In this document: positions 6,978-13,214 of the stretch, in pieces
Position numbering within the stretch: the stretch's first letter is position 1
Layout of the letters: the number at the start of each line of letters is the position of its first letter
Assembly (NCBI GenBank): GCA_005773145.1
Contig: SXHS01000010.1
Span: 1-13,214 of the forward strand
Direction: 5' to 3'
Length of the DNA stretch: 13,214 bases
Source: Planctomycetaceae bacterium
GTDB lineage: Bacteria > Planctomycetota > Planctomycetia > Pirellulales > Pirellulaceae
Made by a program: the position numbers and the translations under genes
Notes under the pieces: model-generated
The model's input: the letters and a program-made list of their open reading frames with translations, nothing else
Told to the model about the DNA's origin: nothing
The model's database searches: none

Positions 6978-7014
6978 AAGGCCCTGTTGCCTCACGGCAA
7001 CAGGGCCTTTCTTT
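6978..7014 (+). terminator. Strong rho-independent terminator
   Basis: A perfect 14-base-pair stem (AAGGCCCTGTTGCC at 6978-6991 and its complement at 6996-7009) encloses a four-base loop TCAC and is followed by TTTCTTT. It ends the small exported-protein transcript 69 bases after its stop codon. On the opposite strand the hairpin lacks a good T-run, although it lies just past the end of the convergent beta-barrel gene and could still slow that transcript. Confidence 0.93.
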
Positions 7015-7032
7015 GTGTAGTCGGACACACCG

Positions 7033-8778
7033 TTACCAAGTAATGCCCGTGCCGACGGAGAATCCGACAAGGTCCATGGCGATACCACCGGCATCCGCCA
7101 CGGAGATGCCTTCGGCCTCTCCTACCGCACCAGCAAAGGACTCGGCGAAGGTATTGCCCTCGCTGGCATCCCAGTATTGGTACTCGGCCGCCACGCGGAA
7201 AAAGGCCGCAGCGGGGAGCCATTTCAAGGCATAGTTCCACTCGACACCCATTGCCGCTTCGCCAATGAACATGGTCGTCGGATCATTGAGCAGGGCACCG
7301 TTCACCGCGAAGGCATTCCCCGTCGGATCCGTCATCGTGGAACTGGTCTCAACCTCGGAGTACGAATCGCCCCACAAGACCGATCCTCGCAGCCGCCAGA
7401 ATAGTTGCGCACACGAGTTGCAGAATAGGGGCGTCCGCGATTCGACGCCTCCCGTCAATCCCGTTCCATACGCATAGCGATCGGATCGCGCCGTCCCCAC
7501 CAGCCAATTGTCGTCCACGGTCGCCAAGACCTGCAGGGCCGTGTCCTGCTCGATCGAGGCGTACCGCACACCCATGGACCAATTGAGTTTCGTGTTACAG
7601 AAGCTACCGGCCTTGGTCACTTCTAGGTCCGCCGTATATGCATCCAGACGATTCATGGCCATGACACCCGTCTCGATGTCGTCGCCGCTGGGGACCCATA
7701 GCGGATCGAAATCTCGCTCGGAGCCACTCAATCGCCAGTAGCGCCCGACAAGACCAAAGCAATTGCCTTGCACACCAACCCAGATGCGGGGTGTCACAAA
7801 CAGTTGATCGATGTCGCCGCTGTCAAAGGCCACGGATTCATCCGTGGCCAAGTCCGTTAAAAAATATTCCGTGGACGAGGTGTTCAGAGAAGGGAACAGA
7901 AATACGGCCTCGGAACCTACGATCCACGTCGCACCGCGACAACCGGTCGTGCACTCCGTCGAAGAGCAGGCACAAGCGGCTGCTGCCGGTGCCGGCTGGA
8001 AGACGGGTGGGGGACTGGCAGCCTCCCGTTCGGCTTCAGCCGCCGTCGCATCCGGCAGGGCTTCCTCCCCGACCGCATCCGCGACGACCTGCTTTGCGGT
8101 TGCCGTGCGTACGGTCTTCGCAACCGCTGCCGTTTTCTGGGGGACCGTGGATGGCGTTTTCGCGGCTACCTTGACCACCGACTTAGTCTTAATCGCCGTC
8201 GCGTGGGTGGACGCAGGTGCCGACTCGTCCGAACCATCGGCCGTGGTGGCCGCCTTGGCAGCCATCGGCGTCTTGGCCTTGGACTTGGTCACTGTCTTGT
8301 TGGGCGTCCGTTTGCCGGTGGTGGCGTCGACTCGATTCGACTTGGGGGCTGGCGCGCCCGCCACCGCTTCGCTTTCGTGATCCGCGTCGTAGGTCGAGGC
8401 AATCACTCGCGTTGGTTCGTCCTCGGCTGCCGTCGCGCCGATGAGCGAAATGGGTGTCGAGGTTTCGTCCATGAAATCTGGTTGTGCCGTTTTGGGGTAA
8501 GGCAGTGACCGGCCAATTGTGGGAGTGCCAATCATGGGCGCCCCGTTCAGGGGTGACACAGTACCAAGGCCCGGTGGGCTTGCCGCGGTGGCTGGGACTT
8601 GATGGGTCGCACTTGGTTCATTGGGTAGACGCCGCGCTTCCTCCGGCACCGGGCTGAGCCGCAGCGCGCTCGGTGCCACCATGGGAACGGTCGCCTCCTC
8701 GGCCCGAGCGGGCATGGACCCAAGTCCCCACGTGGTGAGGGTGGCCAAAATACACGTTACGATCCTTCGTCGAGTCAT
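7033..8778 (-). CDS. Planctomycete outer-membrane beta-barrel protein with Lys/Ala-rich stalk
   Basis: Predicted outer-membrane protein of 581 residues. ATG 8778 is chosen because a classical signal peptide follows at once (MTRRRIVTCILATLTTWGLG… ARA|EEA, cleavage near 26/27) and a G-run (GATGGGGG) lies seven bases upstream; the frame stays open further upstream, but that part has no signal sequence. Residues 27-140 are Pro/Ala/Thr-rich. Residues 146-232 are basic and repetitive (Lys-Thr, Ala-Lys and Lys-Ala pairs), probably an extended periplasmic stalk. A Cys cluster (CACSSTECTTGC, 269-280) precedes the barrel at about 283-581, which shows alternating amphipathic strands (RIWVGVQGN, LVGRYWRLSG, LNWSMGVRYASIEQD, FFRVAAEYQYWDAS) and ends in Trp581, the C-terminal aromatic used by the BAM machinery. 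The barrel resembles planctomycete BBP7/Lpg1974-like pore proteins; the exact family is a judgement from pattern. It is convergent with the small exported-protein gene and divergent from the transporter-like barrel gene. Confidence 0.85.
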   Translation of the reverse strand: MTRRRIVTCILATLTTWGLGSMPARAEEATVPMVAPSALRLSPVPEEARRLPNEPSATHQVPATAASPPGLGTVSPLNGAPMIGTPTIGRSLPYPKTAQPDFMDETSTPISLIGATAAEDEPTRVIASTYDADHESEAVAGAPAPKSNRVDATTGKRTPNKTVTKSKAKTPMAAKAATTADGSDESAPASTHATAIKTKSVVKVAAKTPSTVPQKTAAVAKTVRTATAKQVVADAVGEEALPDATAAEAEREAASPPPVFQPAPAAAACACSSTECTTGCRGATWIVGSEAVFLFPSLNTSSTEYFLTDLATDESVAFDSGDIDQLFVTPRIWVGVQGNCFGLVGRYWRLSGSERDFDPLWVPSGDDIETGVMAMNRLDAYTADLEVTKAGSFCNTKLNWSMGVRYASIEQDTALQVLATVDDNWLVGTARSDRYAYGTGLTGGVESRTPLFCNSCAQLFWRLRGSVLWGDSYSEVETSSTMTDPTGNAFAVNGALLNDPTTMFIGEAAMGVEWNYALKWLPAAAFFRVAAEYQYWDASEGNTFAESFAGAVGEAEGISVADAGGIAMDLVGFSVGTGITW

Positions 8779-9314
8779 CGAGTTACCCCCATCTTTCAGG
8801 TTCGCGCGAATCAGCAGGGCCGACCAAGCACAGGTGTTACCTGGACAACAGGCCTCGCCATGGCGGCACGTCATAAACAGTTCGGGCCATAGGTTGCGAT
8901 CATTCGTCGCTTTCAGCAGATCGCGCACAGTCGTCACGTCCGCTACGACCATCCCATCGACGCACGGTGGCCGCGACCCTAGCAAATCGCGCGGCGCAGG
9001 CCCTAGCTTCACGGATCCGCAAGGCCATCGAAATCGAATCAATCCGCGTGAATTGCCCCATTTGTTAGCGATGTCGCTTCCGAGGTTGGGCCCACGACTC
9101 GATTGGGCTGCTACAGACTCGCCAGGCGGCAAGGCTTCGCCAGATTACGCACCAAGTCCGGCATGTTTTTGTCTGATCGTTAAGAACAAGTCGGCGAAGT
9201 CCGATCTACCGATACAGCCGGCACATTCGGTCCATTCCGGATGCCGGGAACAATTGACATAACTGGCACAGCAATCAGTGCAGGCAGTGGTCACAACCCG
9301 GGGGGGCTTGAGAC
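8779..9314. other. Divergent intergenic region between two outer-membrane barrel genes
   Basis: This 536-base stretch should hold promoters for both flanking genes. I see TTGACA at 9254-9259 on the plus strand without a matching -10 box, and overlapping short dyads (CAGGT-GTT-ACCTG at 8831-8843 and CCTG-N5-CAGG at 8840-8852) upstream of the minus-strand gene. The minus-strand frame of the barrel gene stays open to about 9330 apart from one TAA at 9145-9147; its translation is Cys-rich in two places but has no recognisable domain, so I do not call a gene. Confidence 0.5.
8831..8852. promoter_or_regulatory. Overlapping dyads, candidate operator upstream of the beta-barrel gene
   Basis: CAGGTGTTACCTG is a perfect 5+3+5 inverted repeat, and the adjoining CCTGGACAACAGG is a 4+5+4 one. 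They lie about 55 bases upstream of the ATG at 8778. A similar half-site pair (GCAGGT…ACCTGC, 6311-6344) flanks the sigma-54-type promoter of the small exported-protein gene. The arms are short enough to arise by chance. Confidence 0.25.
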
Positions 9315-10955
9315 GTGCTGGAATCAACAAATATTCGCGCCCTGACGATGGCGATTGTCGCTAGCGTCGGCTGGTGGGTGTCGGGACCTATTCACATGGG
9401 CTTCCCGACCGTCCTGGGCCAGTCCCCTGATCCTCGTGCCTCCCATCCGGTTCCGGTACAAGGTGCGGCGCATGGGTCCGGGGAAAATTGGCCCGTGGAC
9501 TTGGGCTGGATGTCCTCCATGCATCGTTCCCTTTTCATGACCCAGAATGGCGGCGTGGTCGGGGAGGAATCGCACGGTGGTCGCCGCCAGCCGAAACCTA
9601 CCTGGCAGGACACGGGGACGGCCTTGTGGCGTCCGTTTGTGTTGACGGAGGACGGAGGGAATGGGGACGCGGGTCCCACCGCACCGCATGTGGGGACTCC
9701 AGAATTGGCCCGAGTGCCTGCGGCTGGGGCTTCCGCCACTTCAACCGGTCGAAAGCTAGATCCTGAAACTTCAGTTCCAGCGCTCCTGCGGCCCTTCTAC
9801 CTTTCGCAGGATGGCGGCTACATTCGCGGCACGGGCTCATCGTCGGTTGTGTCCTCCATGCGTTGGCTGGACGACACCGTACCCGCGAATTCGGCGCAAT
9901 GGGGCTCGACGTTAGAACAGTCCTTGACCATGAGTGCCAACGGAGATGGCCGCCCGAACCCGAATGCCGCTCGCATGGTGGACCACGAGGAATCGGCCGA
10001 GCGTCTGCCGTCGCCGGATGGGGGACTCGATCCCAATGATGCCGCGCCCAGCTTGCCAACTGAAGACGCTAACAACAAGTCCGCTGACGACGAAAAAGGG
10101 ATTGGAGGCGACAAGAAGCTGGGGAGTCCGCCCGAGGACAACAGCTTGCAGTTCTTGCGATTCAGTACCGTGTTGTTGGAGCCGGGCAAACTGCAAACCG
10201 ATATTGGGTTCCTCTATTCACTCAGCGAAACGCAAATACCGGTCGCCGCCGGGCCCGATGACGTGGCGCCGGGCATTCTGCGTCAGCGGCAGTTAACGAT
10301 TCCGGTGGAGTTTCGTTTCGGATTGACGCGGCGCATGCAGACGTTTGTCGCGATGCCGGTCGGTTGGTCCAACACGGAACTGTCGCTGCCCGGATTCGAC
10401 GAATTCGAGAACGATGGCGGCATCGGCGACCTGCGCGGTGGGTTTACGTATCTCGTTAAAGAAGGAAAGGACGGTGGCCCGGACGTCACGGCGACCTTTG
10501 CCTTCACGGCCCCCACGGGCAACGGCCGGTTTTTCCTTGGGAACACGCTGGTGCAGCCCGCCGGACTGGGGGATGGCTTTTGGTCGTTATCGGGGGATCT
10601 ATTGGTCATTCATCATTACGACCCCGTCGTGATGTTCTATGGTTTCGGCACTCGACACCGGTTTGAGCGATCGGTCCAGGACACGCTCGTAGCACCTGGT
10701 GGCGAATATAGCTACCGATTGGGAGTCGGCTTTGCCGTCAATGAGAAAGTCACGATGAGTGCTGCCTTCAGCGGCGCGTACATCGACGATCTGGACCTGG
10801 ACGGCGAACGCGTGGAAGGGACCCTGCAAGAACCCCTGTCGTTGCGACTTGCGACCACAATCGCCAAGAACGGGCGTCTGATTGAACCCTTTGTGGATTT
10901 CGGTCTTACGAATGACGCCAACGACGCCAATCTGGGCATCATTTGGACTTACTGA
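9315..10955 (+). CDS. Outer-membrane transporter-like beta-barrel with repeat-bearing N-terminal half (FapF-like by context)
   Basis: A 546-residue protein from a GTG start at 9315; a G-run (9299-9306) lies about nine bases upstream, and Arg8 supplies the positive charge a signal peptide needs (hydrophobic TMAIVASVGWWVSG, possible cleavage near 35). A start at ATG 9348 is possible but lacks a ribosome-binding site. Residues ~36-270 are low-complexity and hydrophilic, and carry four copies of an RPFxLTxDGG-like motif at 70-80, 105-115, 158-168 and 201-211. From about 272 the sequence is a beta-barrel resembling the transporter / phenol MetA-pathway family (TVLLEPGKLQTDIGFLYSLS, EFRFGLTRRMQTFVAMPVGW, GGIGDLRGGFTYLV, ATFAFTAPTGNG), ending in the C-terminal aromatic Tyr546. 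A C39 peptidase gene follows after 36 bases, presumably in the same operon. The arrangement recalls FapF with FapD in Pseudomonas. The barrel is well supported; the export role is inferred from the neighbour. Confidence 0.85.
   Translation: MLESTNIRALTMAIVASVGWWVSGPIHMGFPTVLGQSPDPRASHPVPVQGAAHGSGENWPVDLGWMSSMHRSLFMTQNGGVVGEESHGGRRQPKPTWQDTGTALWRPFVLTEDGGNGDAGPTAPHVGTPELARVPAAGASATSTGRKLDPETSVPALLRPFYLSQDGGYIRGTGSSSVVSSMRWLDDTVPANSAQWGSTLEQSLTMSANGDGRPNPNAARMVDHEESAERLPSPDGGLDPNDAAPSLPTEDANNKSADDEKGIGGDKKLGSPPEDNSLQFLRFSTVLLEPGKLQTDIGFLYSLSETQIPVAAGPDDVAPGILRQRQLTIPVEFRFGLTRRMQTFVAMPVGWSNTELSLPGFDEFENDGGIGDLRGGFTYLVKEGKDGGPDVTATFAFTAPTGNGRFFLGNTLVQPAGLGDGFWSLSGDLLVIHHYDPVVMFYGFGTRHRFERSVQDTLVAPGGEYSYRLGVGFAVNEKVTMSAAFSGAYIDDLDLDGERVEGTLQEPLSLRLATTIAKNGRLIEPFVDFGLTNDANDANLGIIWTY
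9522..9947 (+). repeat. Four imperfect RPFxLTxDGG-type motifs inside the barrel protein's N-terminal half
   Basis: The encoded copies are HRSLFMTQNGG (9522-9554), WRPFVLTEDGG (9627-9659), LRPFYLSQDGG (9786-9818) and the weakest, EQSLTMSANGD (9915-9947). Spacings are 35, 53 and 43 residues, with Pro/Gly/Ser-rich linkers between them. The pattern (Arg, hydrophobic pair, Ser/Thr, acidic or Asn, Gly-Gly) is conserved against a variable background, which suggests short binding elements. Confidence 0.7.
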
Positions 10956-10991
10956 TGCAACCGACCGCTGGCGACAGAAGGGGAACAAGAC

Positions 10992-11750
10992 ATGGGGATA
11001 GCTACTGCCGCTAATGTTGTGCTTTGCCCCAGGTGGCGCACCATCCAACGGCGCTTGTGGCTGGCCGTACTCATGGCCGTGTGCGGCTCCGTCGGTAGGC
11101 CGTTGCACGCCGCCGAAGACCAGCGTGCGCCCGTTCGCGATCCAGCCCGACAATTTGCGAAACGGCTGGAGAGTTGGGTAGAGATCAAACAGCGCAACAT
11201 TGTCATGCAGGAACGCGACTACTCGTGTGGTGCGGCAGTGCTCGCCACGGTCGCTCGCTATTATTGGGGGGACGATGTCGGGGAAGAAGATTTTCTGGAC
11301 GCGTTGGACGAACTGCTGACCGCAGAAGAAGCCGAGGACCGCGTCAAGAACGGTCTCACCATGAGCGACCTGCGCCGCGCGGCCGTGGCGTGTGGGTATC
11401 AAGCCGTGGTCGGCAAACTGCCCCTGGAAAAACTCTCGGAATCCAAGGTGCCACTGATTGTTGGCATCACGGTGGACGAGCACGACCATTTTGTCGTCTA
11501 TCGGGGCCTCTATCCCCCCTACGTTTATCTGGCGGACCCGATTCGCGGGAATATCCGCGTGCGCATCCCAGAGTTTTCAAAGCAGTGGCAGAAAAACACG
11601 GTGTTGGCCGTCCACAAGCCGGGACAGAAGGTGCGTGAATCGTCTCCGCTGGGCGTGACCGCAGCCGAGGTCGATCTGGGCAAACTAAACGACCAACTGA
11701 TACGCACGCAGGGGACGCGTCTCTGGCCGCGACTGAAGCAACACCGCTGA
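10992..11750 (+). CDS. Exported stand-alone C39-family cysteine peptidase (FapD-like)
   Basis: A 252-residue protein with an N-terminal signal peptide (RRLWLAVLMAVCGSVG… then PLHAAED, cleavage near 40) and one papain-like C39 domain. C39 peptidases usually cleave after double-glycine leaders and are often fused to ABC exporters; here there are no membrane or ATPase domains, so the enzyme should act free in the periplasm. The active site is complete: oxyanion Gln73 and catalytic Cys79 in QERDYSCGAA, catalytic His166 in HDHFVVYRG, and Asp182 in YLADPIRGN. The segment NGLTMSDLRRAAVACGY (120-136) is also typical. ATG 10992 follows AGAAGGGGAAC by about six bases, and the gene starts 36 bases after the upstream barrel gene, so they are likely co-transcribed. 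By domain and neighbour it resembles FapD of the Fap amyloid operon; which protein it cleaves is not shown by the sequence. Confidence 0.9.
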   Translation: MGIATAANVVLCPRWRTIQRRLWLAVLMAVCGSVGRPLHAAEDQRAPVRDPARQFAKRLESWVEIKQRNIVMQERDYSCGAAVLATVARYYWGDDVGEEDFLDALDELLTAEEAEDRVKNGLTMSDLRRAAVACGYQAVVGKLPLEKLSESKVPLIVGITVDEHDHFVVYRGLYPPYVYLADPIRGNIRVRIPEFSKQWQKNTVLAVHKPGQKVRESSPLGVTAAEVDLGKLNDQLIRTQGTRLWPRLKQHR

Positions 11751-11767
11751 TCGATGCGATCGGTGCA

Positions 11768-12889
11768 TTAGCGAGCCTGCCCGCGTGGTCGAACGGTGCC
11801 TGCATTTGGTGGTCGGGCCGGTCGGTCATTGCGCTTGTCGGCCGTCTGAGGCGCGGCATCCAAAGGAAGTTGATCCACGACTTTCTGCCAGCCCTTCGGT
11901 GTTTCCGGACGGACGAAGTTGTTCGTGAAATCCTTCAGGCCATTGATCAAGTCATTCACCTGCCGATCCTTGAACTCGTAAGATGTGTACGATTGATTCT
12001 GCCCCGGTCCGCCGTTGGGAAGATAGATCCGCAACGCTTTCGGCAGAAACAGGGCCTCATCGAGGATCACGACGGCCGCGGAGAAGTCTGCCGCCTCCTT
12101 GCGCCGTTTCGGTCGGGCCTCCAGCCAGTACTCGCCCTTGACATCCTTGGGAGGCTGCTTCTCTCGTAGCCAATAGCGCTCATGCAACTGCTGGGCCGTC
12201 GCCCCAAACAGAAACGGCAAAGGGCCTTCGGAAATCGACTTGCCTTGCAGTTCGGGAGGCAGCGGATGTTCGACCAGCTGTTTCAGCTGGGCGTTGTACT
12301 CGAATACGGAACGCCCGTCACAGATCCAATGCTCCAAGTGCTCCACGGCCTGCATGGGATAGGTCGGCTTGCCGCCCGGCTTTTCGGCTGGTTTGTGATA
12401 GCCAATCTCGTCGACGCGAAACATGCCCCGGTCGGGAGCCCCATACTTGATCGAGCCTCTGCTATAGGCCTTGGCCGTATTCGGTTCCTTCGGTCCAAAT
12501 ACGGCATCGTACTCCCAACGATGGAATTGACACTGATAGTTTTTCACTTTCTGACTGCGCTCCTCCCAAAATCGCAGGATCTCATTCAGTCGCTGAGCCT
12601 CCTTCGGCTGCAATACCCACGGTGCCGTGTTCTCGGCGCCCAGCACGGCAACGGCGGGTACCGGCGCTGCTGGAGCCTGCGCTGTGGGTGATGACGGGGG
12701 TGTCGATATGGCTGCGGCCGGTGCACGGCGATTCGCCGGCAACTGGGCAGACGCCGGTGGGGAAGCGACCGCTCGGGGAGCGGACGGGCGGCGCGGGGGT
12801 GTCTGACCGGCCAGGGGAGCGGTCAACAGCCCCAACGTGATCCACGCGACAACGGGTGAGCGAAGAAGAAGGTTCGTGTTTCTTTTCAT
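11768..12889 (-). CDS. TIGR03009 family exported protein (planctomycete-specific)
   Basis: A 373-residue exported protein. A signal peptide (MKRNTNLLLRSPVVAWITLG, cleavage near AG|QT at 28/29) is followed by a Pro/Ala-rich linker (about 30-85) and the TIGR03009 domain (about 88-340), recognisable by WEERSQKVKNYQCQFHRWEYD (109-129 region), HWICDGRSVFEYN (187-199), EGPLPFLFGA (221-230) and the ERYWLR…GEYWLEARPKRRKEA stretch. The domain resembles the LolA/LolB-type half-barrel of envelope lipoprotein-handling proteins, which suggests but does not prove hydrophobic-ligand binding. The tail (about 341-373) is basic and Pro-rich. The ATG at 12889 lacks a clear Shine-Dalgarno. The gene is convergent with the C39 peptidase, with only 17 bases between stops and no obvious terminator hairpin with a T-run. 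Confidence 0.9.
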   Translation of the reverse strand: MKRNTNLLLRSPVVAWITLGLLTAPLAGQTPPRRPSAPRAVASPPASAQLPANRRAPAAAISTPPSSPTAQAPAAPVPAVAVLGAENTAPWVLQPKEAQRLNEILRFWEERSQKVKNYQCQFHRWEYDAVFGPKEPNTAKAYSRGSIKYGAPDRGMFRVDEIGYHKPAEKPGGKPTYPMQAVEHLEHWICDGRSVFEYNAQLKQLVEHPLPPELQGKSISEGPLPFLFGATAQQLHERYWLREKQPPKDVKGEYWLEARPKRRKEAADFSAAVVILDEALFLPKALRIYLPNGGPGQNQSYTSYEFKDRQVNDLINGLKDFTNNFVRPETPKGWQKVVDQLPLDAAPQTADKRNDRPARPPNAGTVRPRGQAR

Positions 12890-13159
12890 GGCGCATCGAT
12901 CGTGGATATAGAACGGAACTATTATCAGAGGCCTTCTTCCAGCGACCGCTCAGCCCGACCGCCGGAAAATCAACCGGGGCGGATTCTAGCAACCGGGTCC
13001 CAAACGCCCTAGATCGGTATGGCAAGAATCGACCCTCTCCGCTAGCATTGGTCCGCCACGCCCGCATTCACCGAATTTGGCGGCGGAGGCTAGTGCATCA
13101 AATGTGTACATATGTATACTATTGCAGGATGGGGCCTGGAATCCCGGTGGCTGGTTTTG
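12890..13159. other. Intergenic region upstream of the TIGR03009 gene
   Basis: No convincing reading frame. It should contain the promoter of the minus-strand TIGR03009 gene; TATA-like stretches occur at 12905-12925 but no complete -35/-10 pair is clear. The only distinct structure is the AT-rich near-palindrome at 13104-13119. Confidence 0.45.
13104..13119. promoter_or_regulatory. AT-rich near-palindrome, candidate operator
   Basis: GTGTACATATGTATAC reads almost the same on both strands: the central TACATATGTA is a perfect 10-base palindrome and two further outer pairs match, with one mismatched pair. It stands out in GC-rich DNA and lies about 215 bases upstream of the TIGR03009 start. Confidence 0.35.
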
Positions 13160-13214
13160 CTACTCCTCGTGAGTCACGACAATGGCATCGCGCAACATGA
13201 CGCGTCCCGGTACC
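13160..13214 (-). CDS. Possible C-terminal end of a minus-strand gene entering from the right edge
   Basis: Reading leftward from the edge, one frame gives about 17 codons ending VPGRVMLRDAIVVTHEE and then TAG at 13160-13162. The stretch is protein-like in composition, and its orientation would place a gene upstream of the TIGR03009 gene on the same strand. It is far too short to assign a family and could be chance. Confidence 0.3.
   Translation of the reverse strand, partial: VPGRVMLRDAIVVTHEE

Noticed and set aside
9254..9259. TTGACA as a -35 box for the transporter-like barrel gene
   Set aside because: No acceptable -10 hexamer lies 16-18 bases downstream, so a full sigma-70 promoter cannot be claimed.
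10599..11489. Minus-strand frame of 296 codons across the barrel and C39 genes
   Set aside because: It is antisense to two genes with clear motifs, and its translation has no domain; high GC content keeps such frames open.
11752..11762. Dyad CGAT-GCG-ATCG between the convergent C39 and TIGR03009 genes
   Set aside because: The stem is only four base pairs with a three-base loop and no T-run, too weak to call a terminator.

Overview
The window looks like chromosomal DNA of a planctomycete (Planctomycetota, probably a Pirellulales-type organism). The evidence is a protein of the planctomycete-restricted TIGR03009 family, a Planctomycetes-style outer-membrane beta-barrel protein with a long low-complexity stalk, a DUF4254 protein, a PDZ/leucine-rich-repeat protein, and GC-rich DNA with several weak Shine-Dalgarno sites. 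I see no tRNA, rRNA, CRISPR array, transposase or integrase. Family names rest on motif recognition, not on a search.

Layout. Positions 1-1725, minus strand: a TrmH/SpoU RNA methyltransferase cut by the left edge (TTG start at 721), then a class I SAM-dependent methyltransferase of the RlmI-like type. Positions 1901-3103, plus: an exported protein with leucine-rich repeats and a PDZ domain, whose tail overlaps the tail of a convergent DUF4254 gene (3068-3685, minus). Positions 3944-6185, plus: an M28 / glutaminyl-cyclase-like zinc enzyme followed by two membrane proteins of unknown function, probably one transcription unit. Positions 6186-7014: a stand-alone unit consisting of a strong candidate sigma-54 promoter, a small exported Gly/Ser/His-rich protein and a near-perfect intrinsic terminator. 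Positions 7033-8778, minus: an outer-membrane beta-barrel protein with a Lys/Ala-rich periplasmic stalk. Positions 9315-11750, plus: an outer-membrane transporter-like barrel with an unusual repeat-bearing N-terminal half, followed 36 bases later by a stand-alone exported C39 cysteine peptidase. Positions 11768-12889, minus: the TIGR03009 protein. The right edge may hold the last codons of another minus-strand gene.

The most interesting reading is that 6329-11750 encodes parts of a secretion or surface-assembly system. A periplasmic C39 peptidase beside an outer-membrane barrel recalls FapD and FapF of the Pseudomonas functional-amyloid (Fap) system. The small exported protein has, after its Sec signal, a stretch resembling a double-glycine leader (…SETEAMQVRGKG), then a Gly/Ser-rich region and a Cys-Gly-Cys motif, so it is a candidate substrate. 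The peptidase/barrel pairing is seen directly; the substrate link and the Fap analogy are inference.
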